Source: [Phialemoniopsis] sp. UDSM-2020 (lineage: Eukaryota; Ascomycota; Sordariomycetes; Thyridiales; Thyridiaceae). From it: 64,000 nucleotides of DNA. This document shows, one piece after another, positions 23,242-34,885 of the stretch. Below the pieces are notes generated by a model, which had not been told where the DNA came from, searched no databases, and saw nothing but the letters and a program-made list of their open reading frames with translations. The position numbers and the translations under genes were made by a program. Location: positions 2,542,001-2,606,000 of the forward strand of contig JAEILZ010000001.1 in NCBI GenBank assembly GCA_018873225.1, given 5' to 3'. Every line of letters begins with the position of its first letter. Position 1 is the first letter of the stretch.

Positions 23242-25065
23242 ATGTGGAGGGCTTCTTTAGACTCGATATGCCCTCTTTGCAGATCGCCACTTCCTAGGGT
23301 CGTGCCGCGGCTCTCTCAGTCATGGACCGCACAGCGCTGGTTGTCCAGTCGACCTGGCAGGCGCGAAACCCCGTCCAGAATGGTCCTTTCTGACCGTGTT
23401 GCGCGACCACCCACATCGCGTGATGATGCCGACAGAGGCTCTCGGAGAAGGCCAGACGGGCCTTTCTCCGGTATGAATCGCACCGTTGCCAATATTGATC
23501 CTTCCAAGAGACGGGGCCCTCCTCCTGCCTCGGCGCAGGCCGATAAGCGGCGATCTCGGGGCAAGGATGATCGCAAGGGCTTCAAGGCATTGAAGATGCA
23601 GAGCTCTCTGACAACAATCGGGTACGGACAAAGGTCGCATATCAAATCACGGCTGCCAGAGTTTGAGGCTTTCGACAACTTTGACCTCCTCCCTTCGCTC
23701 AAGGAAGCTATATCCTCCGATGTCCTGAAAGGTCTGATCGATATCAAGCCCACGCCCGTACAAAGGCTGGCAATCCCAGCACTCCTTGGCCAGCAAGCAA
23801 AGACTGGCCGTCATACAAAAAGTGCTCCGGCTGCTGGTCGGCAGGAGTTTCTACTGGCAGCTGAGACTGGCTCCGGAAAGACATTGGCATACCTCTTACC
23901 GGCCATCAATGCCCTCAAGGTCGCCGAAGCGCAGGATCCGGAAATACTCTCATTCAACGAACGGTTAGCAGAGGAAAAGATGAGACGGAGCGATCCCAAC
24001 TACAAAGGCCCTCGTGTATTCGAGCCCCATCCTACTACAGCACGCCCAAAGGTGGTCGTGCTAGTACCCACAGCTGAACTGGTTGACCAAGTGGGAGCAG
24101 TCGCGAAGCTGCTGTCGCATGCGGTCAAGTTCCGGGCCGACCTTCTTTCTGCCAATATGTCAGCCAAGGTCATCGAGAGGAATCTCTATTCGCCATCCGG
24201 CATCGACATGATCATTGCGACTCCCCATTTACTTGCGTCCATTGCAGAGACGGATCCGAACGTCCTCTCGAGAGTTTCGCATCTGGTTATCGACGAAGCT
24301 GACTCGCTGCTTGACCGCAGCTTCTCACAAGTCACGACCAAGATTGTGGATCGGGCTATGCCATCGCTCAAACAACTTGTCCTTTGCTCGGCGACTATCC
24401 CAAAGCGCTTGGACAATTACCTGGCCAAGCAGTTTCCAAACATGCACAGAATCACCACGCCGAATCTGCATGCCATTCCTCGTCGAGTTCAACTAGGTGT
24501 CATTGACGTCTCCAAGGACCCCTATCGAAACAACAAGAACTTGGCCTGCGCGGACGCCATCTGGTCGATTGGCAAAGAGGCTGCCAGGCACGACGGCCCG
24601 ATCAAGGGCGAGATTGACATCAAGCGCATTATGGTCTTTGTCAACGAGCGAGAGAGGACGCAAGAAGTCGCAGATTACCTCGTCTCCAAGGGTATAGACG
24701 CCGTCGCCCTCCACCGTGACTCCCCTGAGCATCGCCAGTCCGAGATGCTGGCGTCATTCACTTCTTCTGAGCCCATGACTGCCCCTCCGCCCACATCCGA
24801 ACAGCCCACAGGCAAGCGGTCCTTGCCTAACACAAAGGTCATTGTTGCTACCGACCTGGCCTCGAGAGGAATCGACACACTGGCCGTTCGCCATGTGGTC
24901 TTATACGATGTACCACATACTACCATCGACTTCATTCATCGCCTGGGTCGCGCTGGACGCATGGGCAGAAGAGGCCGTGGCATCGTCCTCGTGGGTAAGG
25001 ATGACCGCCGCGATGTCGTCGCGGAGGTTCGAGAGAGCATGTTCATGGGGCAAGCCCTTGTATAA
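23242..25065 (+). CDS. MRH4: Mitochondrial DEAD-box RNA helicase, Mrh4 type
   Basis: Single exon, 607 residues from the first in-frame ATG; the frame extends 78 nt further upstream without another ATG. All DEAD-box motifs are present: Q-motif region [14 protein letters not shown], motif I AETGSGKT (about 206), Ia [25 protein letters not shown] (about 350), [38 protein letters not shown] and [15 protein letters not shown] (about 566). The first 45 residues are basic, with Ser and Arg and few acidic residues ([20 protein letters not shown]), fitting a mitochondrial targeting peptide. In yeast, Mrh4 drives late assembly of the mitochondrial large ribosomal subunit. Motif order and spacing fit an active ATPase. 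Orthology to Mrh4 rather than another fungal DEAD-box family is likely from the N-terminus and core, not proven. Confidence 0.88.
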   Translation: MWRASLDSICPLCRSPLPRVVPRLSQSWTAQRWLSSRPGRRETPSRMVLSDRVARPPTSRDDADRGSRRRPDGPFSGMNRTVANIDPSKRRGPPPASAQADKRRSRGKDDRKGFKALKMQSSLTTIGYGQRSHIKSRLPEFEAFDNFDLLPSLKEAISSDVLKGLIDIKPTPVQRLAIPALLGQQAKTGRHTKSAPAAGRQEFLLAAETGSGKTLAYLLPAINALKVAEAQDPEILSFNERLAEEKMRRSDPNYKGPRVFEPHPTTARPKVVVLVPTAELVDQVGAVAKLLSHAVKFRADLLSANMSAKVIERNLYSPSGIDMIIATPHLLASIAETDPNVLSRVSHLVIDEADSLLDRSFSQVTTKIVDRAMPSLKQLVLCSATIPKRLDNYLAKQFPNMHRITTPNLHAIPRRVQLGVIDVSKDPYRNNKNLACADAIWSIGKEAARHDGPIKGEIDIKRIMVFVNERERTQEVADYLVSKGIDAVALHRDSPEHRQSEMLASFTSSEPMTAPPPTSEQPTGKRSLPNTKVIVATDLASRGIDTLAVRHVVLYDVPHTTIDFIHRLGRAGRMGRRGRGIVLVGKDDRRDVVAEVRESMFMGQALV

Positions 25066-25549
25066 AATAGTACTCTTTCCCCCCTTCCTGTATTTCAAAA
25101 CTGGAGCTTCACATTGTGAGAGCTTGTAAAAACTAGCTGAGTTGTACAACACTGTATTATAAAGAGATGAATAGACTTCTAGAAACATAAAAAGATAACG
25201 ACTCGAGCATGGAACACTAGTCATCCTCGTTCGCAACTCATAGATCGTCCTGCTCATTTGTGAATGACATCTATCTGTACCTTGATACATACCTGCTGGC
25301 TCATAATGCCTGGGCTTCGACTCTTTAATGTTGCGTCAGTCTTTGTAAGGCCCACTTGGATATCGGTGCCGAGTCGGCCAACCATTACCAACCATAGCAT
25401 CGCATTCACAGACAACGTTGAAGCACACTAGTTGCAAAGGTAGAAATCCTAATATAAATATTGCTCCTTTTCCATACTCCAATATTTGGTCGAGTGCCGA
25501 TGAGTGAACTACTAGGATTATCAACCAGCAGACTTATCACTAATCAGAC
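25066..25549. other. Spacer between helicase and hydrolase genes
   Basis: About 480 bp of AT-leaning DNA carrying the helicase 3' end and the promoter of the next gene. No ORF of note. Confidence 0.5.
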
Positions 25550-26534
25550 ATGGCCAGCGAAGCCTGCTGCGAGCGCAAGCCTGTGGCTGCAAACTACATC
25601 TCGCAAGGTCGCTACGATGTCGTTGGCGGCTTGAGAACTTGTGAGTCGGTTTCTAGTTAACATCCATTATCTAAGCCTGATAAGAAACAACAGATATCGT
25701 TGGGCCCGAGCAGTCTGCGTCGAAGGCCATCATTGACATCTACGATGCCTTTGGCATTACGTCGCAGACGATCCAGGGCGCGGATCGCCTCTCTGAGCTG
25801 GTGCCAGATTGCATTGTCCTCGTCCCTGACTTCTTCGAGGGTGAGGCCGCCAACCCGGCCTGGTTCGGCCCCAACGCTGGGCCAGAAGCCAAAGCCGCCG
25901 TCGCGGAATTCATGTCGATCAAGGCGGAGTTTACCAAGAACGTTGCGGCCTTGGTGAGAGTCCGGAAAGAGGTCGGCCAGCGTTGGCCCGGCGTCGAGGA
26001 GAACGTCGGAGTGTTTGGTCTTTGCTGGGGTGGCAAGAGTGAGTCCATCCACCCTTTTCTTCATGAAGCACAACCTGGGTCTTCGCGTGGGGAAAGACAC
26101 TGGAGCTGATCTAAATATATCAATAGTTGCCGTACTCGCCTGTGGTGAGGATAATGAGGGTACCGGCCGCAGATTCAACGTCAGTGGTACCGCGCATCCT
26201 GGGTAAGTGCATTCATATACTCTCTCTCTCTTCACGGCACACTTGGCGGCATTGGTAACATTGCTGGCCCGGCCTCAGGCGACTTGACGCTAGGGATGCC
26301 GAAGCAACCAACGTGCCGTATATCTGCCTCGCGTCCCCAGGAGAATCGGCTGAGGTAGTCGCACAGATAAAGGAGATTATGTCACGACCAGGCAAGGTCG
26401 GCGAAGTTGAGACCTACGGGTCCATGTTTCATGGATGGATGGGCGCGAGGGCAAACCTTGCGGACGAGAGTAATGCGAAGGAGTATGCGCGCGGGTATAA
26501 ACAGGTAGCTGACTTCTACGCGAAGCACTTGTGA
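25550..26534 (+). CDS. Dienelactone hydrolase family protein
   Basis: Four predicted exons (25550-25640, 25694-26038, 26127-26202, 26279-26534) encode 255 residues. All three introns have GTGAGT or GTAAGT donors and keep frame: GGLRTYIVG, CWGGKIAVLACGE and TAHPGRLDARD across the joins. The protein is an alpha/beta hydrolase of the dienelactone hydrolase family. The nucleophile elbow is GVFGLCWGGK, with Cys at about 141 and the general-base histidine in MFHGWM at about 221. The usual acidic residue is not obvious; the aligned region reads LASPGESAEV. The N-terminus (SEACCERKPV) is typical of fungal members, many of unknown substrate. It lies 274 bp upstream of the next gene on the same strand. 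Intron 3 contains a CT repeat. Family firm, substrate unknown. Confidence 0.9.
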
Positions 26535-26808
26535 AGAAGGCAACTTAAATGGACGATTCCTCCAACCCCAAACTTAGTGAGACCAAAGAATGCGAGAATC
26601 GATGTTGTTGTGAAGGTCCCCCATCGTCTAAGTTAGCATGGCTTGGCACGCATAAGACCATGTCAACAATCCCAGCACAGCCATCACCACGCTTATCGAT
26701 AAGTATTTGGCGGCAAGTCAAGTCTTCCGCGCCCAGTTTCTAATTTTGTTTCTACACACTTCGCAAGGTCTTTGCCGTCAAGGTACTTTGCGCGTGATAA
26801 TTGTCAAA

Positions 26809-28020
26809 ATGAACAAAGGTTTATCGTACGGACTCAATATCAAGAAGAAGCCAGGCCTCTCCAAACCTGGGCCTCCCAGTCGCAAGCCCATCTTCGGAGA
26901 CGATGACGGCTCGGATGACGATGCGCAAAACTCTGGCGCTCAGGAGGAGCAGATAACGGAATTCGACGACTTCTCGACAGGCGCACCAGAGTCTGGTCGC
27001 AGGGATAGAGGAGGGCTAGGAAAGTCACGGCTCGGTGCCCCTACGCAGCCACCGAAGAGCAAGCACGGGCCGCAGGCGCTCGGTGATCTGTCGAGCGCGC
27101 TTTCGTCGCGCAAGTATGCGGAGGAGGCAGAAGCCCTCGACCCTTCCATTTACGACTATGACGCTTCGTACGACTCCTTCAAGCCTGCCAAGCGGACTGC
27201 CAAGGCGGATCCTGAGCGCAAGCCCCAGTACATGAGCAACCTGAAGAAGATGGCCGAGGTGCGGGAGCGCGACCGCAAGATAGCCGAGGACAAGAAGATG
27301 CAGCGGGAGCGGGAAGCCGAGGGCGACGAGTACGCCGACAAGGAAAAGTTCGTCACAGAGGCGTACAAGAAGCAGCAGGCGGAGAACCGGCGGCTCGAGG
27401 AAGAGGAGCGCAAGCGGGAGGAAGAAGAGGCGCGGAACAACAAGTCTGGTGGCATGACTGGCTTCTATAAGCAACTGCTCGACAGAGATGAGGAGAGGCA
27501 CGCCGAAATCATGAAGGCTGCAGAGGACCATCAAAAGGACGGAGGCAAAGACGACACTGCGGCCGCCGATGAGGATGCCGAAGGAGAGAAGAAAGAAGCC
27601 GAAATGGCCCGGGAGATCAACAAGAAAGGCGGCTCAGTCGCGATCAATGAAGAAGGCCAAGTGGTCGACAAGAGGCAACTTCTCAAAAGCGGACTCAACG
27701 TCGGCGCAAAGAAGAAGGCAGAGGTCCAAAATGAGGCAAGCAGGGGCCCAACACGGTCCGGTCCAAGAGATGGGAGTGGTGGTGTCTTTGCCGGCAGCAA
27801 ACAAGCCATGCGCGACAGGCAATCTCGGATGCTCGAGTCTCAATATGAGCAAGCTCTGAAGCGTTCTCGGGACGAGGAAGAGGCTGAGAGGCAAAAAGTC
27901 GAGCTGGCTTCCAAGAGCAGGAAGACCGAGTCCGAGATCTCGAGCGCCAAGGAGAGATACCTGGCAAGAAAAAGGGCAGAGGCTGAGGCGAAAAAGAATG
28001 GCCTTGCAGAAGGACCTTGA
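26809..28020 (+). CDS. NSRP1-like (DUF2040) nuclear speckle splicing regulator
   Basis: Single exon, 403 residues, starting at ATG 26809 with MNKGLSYGLNIKKKPGLSK. This start fits the family (small N-terminal Gly/Lys-rich segment, then GPPSRKPIFGDDD), although the open frame continues about 100 nt upstream. The conserved DUF2040 core runs from about 110 (DPSIYDYDASYDSFK) through KPQYMSNLKKMAEVRERDRK and a charged coiled coil to MTGFYKQLLDRDEERHAEIM (about 230). The C-terminal half is Lys/Glu-rich and ends in a further coiled-coil segment (SSAKERYLARKRAEAEAKK). Human NSRP1 binds pre-mRNA and affects alternative splice-site choice in nuclear speckles. The fungal role is inferred. It converges with TIM13 across 227 bp. 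Confidence 0.88.
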   Translation: MNKGLSYGLNIKKKPGLSKPGPPSRKPIFGDDDGSDDDAQNSGAQEEQITEFDDFSTGAPESGRRDRGGLGKSRLGAPTQPPKSKHGPQALGDLSSALSSRKYAEEAEALDPSIYDYDASYDSFKPAKRTAKADPERKPQYMSNLKKMAEVRERDRKIAEDKKMQREREAEGDEYADKEKFVTEAYKKQQAENRRLEEEERKREEEEARNNKSGGMTGFYKQLLDRDEERHAEIMKAAEDHQKDGGKDDTAAADEDAEGEKKEAEMAREINKKGGSVAINEEGQVVDKRQLLKSGLNVGAKKKAEVQNEASRGPTRSGPRDGSGGVFAGSKQAMRDRQSRMLESQYEQALKRSRDEEEAERQKVELASKSRKTESEISSAKERYLARKRAEAEAKKNGLAEGP

Positions 28021-28247
28021 AGAGCGATTTAGATACCCAGTCATTGAATATAGATAAACCAATGACAACAAATACACCTTCATACACTATGATACATGGT
28101 CTTGTTGTTTGCACCTTCAACAACCCTTCGCGGCCCAATGCGATGCGCTTCCGTCCGAAATATGCAGAGTCACCCCCTAACAATGGGTAGCAGAGAGTTA
28201 CATATAGTACACCACTTCAGTAAGAAAGCTGTCCCCTACAATCCCAC

Positions 28248-28652
28248 TTATAAGTTCAAAGAAGGGTTTTTAGCCTCCTGTTGTATCCTCTTGATGTATG
28301 CCGTATTGACCTGGTTCCAGGCGGCCATGTACTTCTCCATGCACTGGCTCATGCAGGTCTGCTCGCCGCTGGACAAGGAGGTGCCGGGCTTGGGTACGCA
28401 TTTATCGAAGCAGACGTCATTGATTTTCTACGAGTAGCAGTCAGGTTAGTCAGATGTCCGAGCAAGTAAGCAGTAAATGAGTTGCTCTGTATATCGATGT
28501 CGTACCTCAATCAGTGTCCGGGCGTTGTTGGTGTGATACTCCAGCATGACCTGCTTGATGACAGCATTCTTGACAGCCTCGGAATCCATGTTGCTGGACG
28601 TGGCTGCTGCGGGCGAGGATTCTGGAGGTGTGGGTTTGGACGAAAAGAACAT
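28248..28652 (-). CDS. TIM13: Tim13, small Tim chaperone of the mitochondrial intermembrane space
   Basis: Two predicted exons on the minus strand (28652-28506 and 28427-28248) give 108 residues. The join ARTLIE-KINDVCFDKC is in frame with a GTACGA donor and TAG acceptor. The twin CX3C signature is present: CFDKC and CMSQC, separated by 16 residues (VPKPGTSLSSGEQT and flanks). Helices on both sides and AAWNQVNTAYI at the end fit Tim13 better than Tim8, 9 or 10. Tim13 forms a hexamer with Tim8 that carries hydrophobic precursors such as Tim23 across the intermembrane space. The cysteines are oxidised by Mia40/Erv1. Start 28652 is the first ATG. The gene shares a divergent promoter region of 557 bp with the lectin gene. 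Confidence 0.93.
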
Positions 28653-29209
28653 TGCAGAGCACAAGCTGTCGGATTGGGATATTTGCCGGGGTCTATCAAG
28701 CTTGGGGCACACTGCGAATGAATGTTAGACGACGATGATGATGAAGGCTTCGCTGGGAAAAACTGGGGGACACCAAGCAAAATGTGGCTCCGGTTATCGA
28801 TAAGGATGAAAGCGCTGCGCAGCAGTGTGTTCTGAGTTGAGTGTGGCGTTCCAGGCGCAACACAAAGCCTAAAGCAGCACTTGAGCCAAAGCTGGCCCGG
28901 GTAGCTCCCCCAAACGGGTTAACCTTACTTCAAAAAAGGCACCCGGGCACCCCAGATTCCAAGCTAGGGAACCAAAGATAGAGGAAGCCATCAGCACTGG
29001 CCACACGCAGGGGGAAAAGGCCACCTTGGGTACATCACGGGTGGAACACGCGAGGGCATTCCAAGTACACTTTTGCCTTTCTTCGCGCACGCCTCCAATT
29101 TTTCTAATTCTCTCTTGTGCCATTGCTCTCATTCCGTCGGGCCTGACGTTTCACTTTGTCCAATTTTCCTTTTCTTCATTCTATTTCGCCCTTACCTGTG
29201 CTGGTGACC
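28653..29209. other. Bidirectional promoter region of TIM13 and lectin genes
   Basis: 557 bp between two divergent start codons. Near the lectin gene the plus strand is strongly CT-rich (29070-29195), a frequent fungal core-promoter and leader feature. No coding content. Confidence 0.55.
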
Positions 29210-30363
29210 ATGTGGTTTCAGACGCTGTCGGCCTTGTGCCTGGCGGCGACCGCCTGGGGCGCGATCAGCACTGACGACGATGGCGTCAAGAGCATTGGGG
29301 TAAGAAATTGAGTCCCATGTATCTATGTGTAGGGAGTTATGGCAGCCGATTTGCTAACACTTCTCATAGCTGAGGACGCACTCGCTCCAACAGGTCAGCA
29401 TTGCCGCTGTTCGCAAGCATCACAGCCCTCGATCAAGTTACTGACATGTGGTTTCCCAGCCTTACCTTGACTCCGATATGCAAAGTCGGTGGTATGATTT
29501 TGGTGGGGATACTATCATTCGAACCGACCAGTACGACGCAAATCAACTTATCCCTGCGGTGTGCGACTGATCGAAGCTAATCAAACGTTCTCTTTGCCAG
29601 GTACATCCGTCTGACATCCGACCGCCCTTCACAAACGGGATGGCTGTTCTCGAGGGTCCCGCTGACCGCGACGAATTGGGAAATCGAGGTCGAGTTCAAG
29701 ATCCACGGCAAGAATCAGCTCTACGGTGATGGCTTTGCGATGTGGCTCACGAAGCAGCGCGCTCAGGAGGGCCCTGTATTCGGCAGCACCGACAAGTTCG
29801 AGGGTCTGGGCATCTTCTTTGACACGTACAAGAACAACCGGCCTGGCGTTGTCTTCCCGTACGTCATGGCTATGGTCGGTGATGGTCACACTACCTACGA
29901 CAAGGACACGGACGGAAAGCCCAACGAGTTTGCTGGTTGCTCGGCAAGAGGTATCCGCCACGCCTCGGTCCCGACCAAATTCCGGTTGACATATTACGAG
30001 GACAAGTACCTCAAGCTGGATCTCCAGTACAAGTCGGAGAGCGAGTGGACGCTCTGCTTCGAGACCAACGAGCCGCCAAAGATCCCCCAGGTTGCTTACC
30101 TGGGCTTCAGCGCCGAGACGGGAGAGCTTAGCGACAACCACGATATCATCTCTGTCCAGGCCAGGAACATCTACTCGTCGTCTCCTTCGGCCAAGTCATC
30201 TCCCGGCAGTGGGCGCAAGGGCGGCAAATACACTGGCGACGAGAAGAAGGGTAGCTGGACCTGGTTCTTCATGAAGATCATCCTCTTCTGCCTTGTTGTC
30301 GCTGGAGGCTATGTCGGCTTCACTGCTTGGAGGACCAACCAGAAGCGGTCGCACCGCTTCTAA
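29210..30363 (+). CDS. L-type (legume-like) lectin, VIP36/ERGIC-53-type cargo receptor
   Basis: Four predicted exons (29210-29299, 29370-29393, 29460-29530, 29601-30363) encode 315 residues; exon 2 is only 24 nt. A signal peptide (MWFQTLSALCLAATAWGA) precedes a luminal lectin domain (about 30-235). Its hallmarks are LYGDGFAMWLT, GLGIFFDTYKNNRPG (Ca/sugar-binding Asp and Asn), a Cys pair in FAGCSARGIR and TLCFET, and VAYLGFSAETGELSDNHDI. A Ser/Gly/Lys-rich linker leads to one transmembrane helix (about 281-305, FFMKIILFCLVVAGGYVGF). A short basic cytoplasmic tail ends KRSHRF. Such type I receptors cycle between ER and Golgi and load high-mannose glycoproteins. The terminal aromatic residue fits an ER-exit signal and the basic tail may give retrieval; both are inferences. 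No coiled-coil stalk as in ERGIC-53 is seen. Confidence 0.92.
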
Positions 30364-33263
30364 TCAACAGGGACACGAAGTCAGAGCTCTTGGAGAGCAG
30401 CTAAGAATGAGCAGTAAAACACATCATGAAAGGCTCATGATGGAAGGGAAGGCACAACATATGAGGGGGAAACATGTCGCATGGCGTTGTGGCATTACTT
30501 GGCTATATGATGAACTTTTTCCAAGTCAAAGCCCAGGGCGTGACATTTCGTTCGGTGCATGATTCGACACGGAAATTGTACGATTGATAGCACTTACATG
30601 ACCTAAAATACCTTAGTTACGCCAGTTCGGTCTCACGAGGCTGGAATAAACATTACTAGTCTCAGGCCCCATGTGGGATTCCGCTTCTCTGGTGCGCAAC
30701 CATGGTATGAATGAGCAAGGTAGAAATATCTACCTTACCTACTTTATACGGAGTAGTTATTCCCGACACTGCTCTACCGATGTCGAATTTTCAGCAGGTG
30801 GGATCATCCTATATCTACCACGTACGCTTGAGCAGACAAGTAGGTATCAGCATGGACAGTTCATTTACCCCTACCAATCCTACCAATTCCGTACAGCTAC
30901 ATACCTCACAATACAGAAAACAGTGGCCATTATGTATGGCTCCTGTCCTCCCAGGTGGGTATACATACCTTGGAGCAAGCGGAATGAGATGCTTGAGTCA
31001 AAATTCCTCGCGCAGCGACCCAGAGTGATTAGCTTGAACTTTAGATTGCTAGCATCTCCCTCTTGAGTCGGAAGCTGGCTGGCCTGGAAACGACTACAAG
31101 ATCCAATTGGAAGATTCAAGAACATCAGGGCAAGCTACCTATCCATGACAAAAATGACACGATATTCTTGATTACGATATAGGGGAAAGCAAGACTTGAT
31201 CGTACTGATGCATGCCCCCAGGCGATTATCCCTGGACTCTTGAGGTTGTCTGGTGATCAAAGGTGCCGAAAGCACTAGCTGATTCAAATTGCCCATGTAA
31301 GCAAGCTACTTAAGTATTTGCAGTAACAATTCGCCAATTGAGAAGAGGCGTGAGTACCTCTCTTATATAGAGTGATGAATACGTCTTCTACCAAAGCCAT
31401 CCTCATCCCCAGTGATGAAGACATAGGGGCTTGCCAAATACACCCTTCCGTAATGTTATTTGATATCCTGACCAGGAGAGCAGCCAAGCTGCAAAAGCAA
31501 TGCAGCTCTCGCTTTCACCCCTCGCCTGTGATCCAACCCCGCCGATTGATTAGTTGCTTCGTGCATGTTGCAATGACGCTGGCTCGAGAGCACTAAGCCG
31601 GGTTGAGGGGCGCTGAGTGACGATCCTTGCAACAAACTGGGCTTCGGGCTTGAGAGCCGAGCCAGCACTAAGGCAGGTTATATGTAATGCGCGCTGTAGT
31701 TTCTGGACCATCATAATATGACTGACTCTTGCGCATCTTGGACTTCTCCTTCACGGACATAGGCAGACAATGGGCATTGCTAGCAGAGGAGGGGTCTTGG
31801 GGGCCAGCAGCAAACAAAAGGTTATGACTAGGAAAACACCACAGAACCCCCCACCAGGTCGGTCTAGGCGGACTGGCATCATCGATGGGGCATCAATTCG
31901 ATCGATATCAGCTGGCCGGCTAGCCTATGATGGTATGCGTCGGGAACAAGCTGATGTCTTTCTTCCCCTCCTAAAAAAAAAAGGACCCGCAAATGGCGCG
32001 CCGAGAGGGCAGAGCTCCATTCTTGCACTCTTCGAGGAACCTTGACTTCAAGACCTTGGCTTCGAAGATCGCCTTTTTTGCCGCCCGCCCTCCGATCACT
32101 CGAGTCTGATCTGGTGCTACAGTCCAGTTTTGCCAGACTCTTTTCCAGACTCAGCTAGGCCGCTGGCCCTGACAGACAATCAATTCCTTTTCAAAGCAAA
32201 CCCCCAACCTGTTTGATCCGATTGTGTAAATCTTGTACTCTGTCGACCTGACTTTGCTGCCGTGGTGTTTGATCCATTGACAGCTTTTCTTTCCGCCCAC
32301 CTGCTTTCGCTCGCTCCCTTCTACATACTCTCGCCCTCCCATCAGCAACCCCACCTTTTGCTGCAAGCAATTGCTTTGTTCGCTACGTACTTTGGGGACC
32401 CTCTCGCAACCCATCCTTCTCCTCCTCCCTCGATCCAGCTTCCCCTCCCAGAGCTTCGCCTTACACATCCCTACCTGTGCTGCATCGCGACAGCCCGGGC
32501 CGTGCAACATTGACCATCCCGACGACAGTGGCGCCCAATTGACAACGCCCATACGCGGCCCAGAAGGAACACTGGCCTTACACCTCCGGCAGCTGGTCTC
32601 GATTGCCTCCAAACGCTTGCTGCTCCCATTGCCTCTCTAAATTGTCCATTGTCGTCGGTCTGAGGTCAACAAAGAAACCGTCTCACGCCGTTTTCCTAGT
32701 TAAGAAGTCTGCAACCCTGTCGCCGAGTCTGACGAAGCGCCGCTTCCGACCTGTGTACAACTCTGTTTGCTGCCTTTGCCATTCGCAGCTACCAACTTAC
32801 ACCCAGGAGACCGGTGCCATCTCTGTAGTCTTTCGCAACCCCGCCATTGCAGCAGCGAATAGCCACAACCATTGCGTCGTCGAACGCAGGATCCGGGAAC
32901 AAAAGCTCCAGCTCCAGCTCCCGGCCGTCTCTTAATCAGGTACTTTGTGCTTCGGCGACCCGTGTTGCTTGTACCTACCTGCCCCTCCAAGACCCTGTTG
33001 TGACGGTATGTTCACTCTGATCCCCTCTCTCGAAAACACGTAAACCGGCACTGTAACTTCCTCTTTTCTATAGGTATTCTCCCCGCAGCCGGCTTCTCTC
33101 TCTTCCGCCTAGACAATTGCCCTGCCAGTTGTATCACCCGCGAGATCCTTCCCATTCGTTTGCCTTGCCTTGTACTGCAAGCTGCCCCGGCCCGCCTTCA
33201 GCGATCCGCGGCCTGTCCTTCGACTTCAGTGCCAAGTCGGCCCTTGCCCTTCCAGTATACTTC
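30364..33263. other. Intergenic region and long PKA leader
   Basis: About 2.9 kb. The first half is AT-leaning with no gene; it includes a TACGGAGTA motif at 30747-30755 and TACCTA-type motifs. From about 32250 the plus strand becomes strongly pyrimidine-rich, typical of a long 5' leader. A plausible leader intron is 33006-33073 (donor GTATGT, acceptor CTATAG). ORFs such as 32262-32513 and 32371-32640 encode Pro/Leu/Ser-rich chance proteins. Confidence 0.5.
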
Positions 33264-34885
33264 ATGCCTAGTCTCGGTTTTCTCAAGAAGAAGCGGACGA
33301 GGGACGCCAACACCGACCCTTCTACTACAAGCCAGCCAAACAGCCCAGTTGCTCCTACTGCCCCCAAGGGCGGCGACAGCAGCACCTCTGCCACTTCTCC
33401 ATCGCCGCATATTAGTGCGGCGGCTGCAGCTCCCCAATCCGCGCCGGCGCCAAAGCAAGAGGCGCAGGAGAAGGTATCGTCAACCATGAACCAGCTACCG
33501 GTACAACAACCACATTTTGCACCACCTGCTCCCACTCCGTCCCCGGGCACGGAGCCGCAGAATCTACCTAGTATCTCCAACTTGATCAACCCGCCCCAGC
33601 ACGACGGCAACGCCCAGTCTTACCAGCAACAGGCGCAATCAGCATTTCCCCTGCCTCCCACAAACGGTGGAGCGGCCGGTGCTTCGCAGAACCAAAACAG
33701 CATGTCTCAGCAACAGCAGGCTAGCCAAGACTCACAAATCAGGGTGACCAAGGGCAAATACTCACTTGCCGACTTTGAGATCCTGAGGACTCTTGGAACT
33801 GGTAGTTTCGGCCGAGTCCATCTCGTTCAGTCGAGGCACAACCAGCGCTTCTATGCCGTCAAGGTGCTGAAGAAGGCGCAGGTTGTCAAGATGAAGCAGG
33901 TCGAGCATACCAACGACGAAAGGCGGATGCTGGGCGAAGTCAAGCACCCGTTCCTGATCACCCTGTGGGGCACGTTCCAAGATGCACGGAATCTCTACAT
34001 GGTCATGGACTTTGTCGAGGGCGGAGAGCTATTTTCCCTGTTGCGCAAGTCGGGGGTAGGTCTTCTGGTTCTTGATTCTTCAGAAATGATGGGCATTTAC
34101 TAACATCTTCGCAACTAGCGATTCCCCAACCCTGTCGCCAAGTTCTACGCAGCCGAGGTCACACTCGCATTAGAGTACCTCCACTCAAGAAACATCATAT
34201 ATCGTGATCTCAAGCCAGAGAACCTCTTGCTGGACCGCCATGGCCACCTGAAGATAACAGATTTCGGTTTTGCCAAGCGTGTGCCAGACAAGACGTGGAC
34301 GTTGTGCGGTACACCGGACTACCTGGCACCCGAGGTCGTGTCCAACAAGGGATATAACAAATCCGTTGATTGGTAAGTTTGTTTCAGCAGGATGACGAGA
34401 GGAAGAAGTATGTTGACCAGCTCTATAGGTGGTCCCTGGGAATTCTCATCTATGAGATGCTCTGCGGGTACACGCCATTCTGGGATGGTGGTTCGCCGAT
34501 GAAGATATATGAAAATATCCTCAAGGGCAAGGTCAAATATCCTCCCTATCTCAACCCCGACGCCCAAGACTTGCTGGAGAGGCTCATCACGGCCGATCTC
34601 ACAAAGCGCCTGGGCAATCTTTTTGGCGGATCACAAGACGTCAAGAACCATCCCTGGTTCGCAGAAGTGACGTGGGATCGCCTAGCGAGAAAGGACATCG
34701 ATGCCCCTTACACACCGCCAGTCAAGGCCGGTGCTGGTGATGCTAGCCAATTTGACAGGTACCCAGAGGAGACGGAGCGGTACGGTCAGACGGGTCATGA
34801 CGAGTAAGTTCTACCACCCCTACGTTCAAATATCAAAGACTGACTTCTTTGTTCCAGGTATGGCCATCTCTTCTCTGATTTCTAA
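33264..34885 (+). CDS. cAMP-dependent protein kinase (PKA) catalytic subunit
   Basis: Four predicted exons (33264-34055, 34119-34372, 34429-34803, 34858-34885) encode 482 residues. The N-terminal 165 residues are Ser/Pro/Gln-rich and begin [15 protein letters not shown], as in other filamentous ascomycete PKA subunits; MPSLG is the first ATG of the frame. Kinase landmarks are the glycine loop [12 protein letters not shown] (about 177), VAIK-type lysine in [10 protein letters not shown] (about 199), [11 protein letters not shown] (about 291), DFGFAKRV and activation loop [14 protein letters not shown], whose threonine is the phosphorylation site. The protein ends HLFSDF, the hydrophobic FxxF tail of AGC kinases. 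Introns fall after RKSG, inside the WW of SVDWWSLG, and in DEYGH. PKA relays cAMP signals for growth, development and, in pathogens, infection structures. The identity is secure. Confidence 0.95.
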
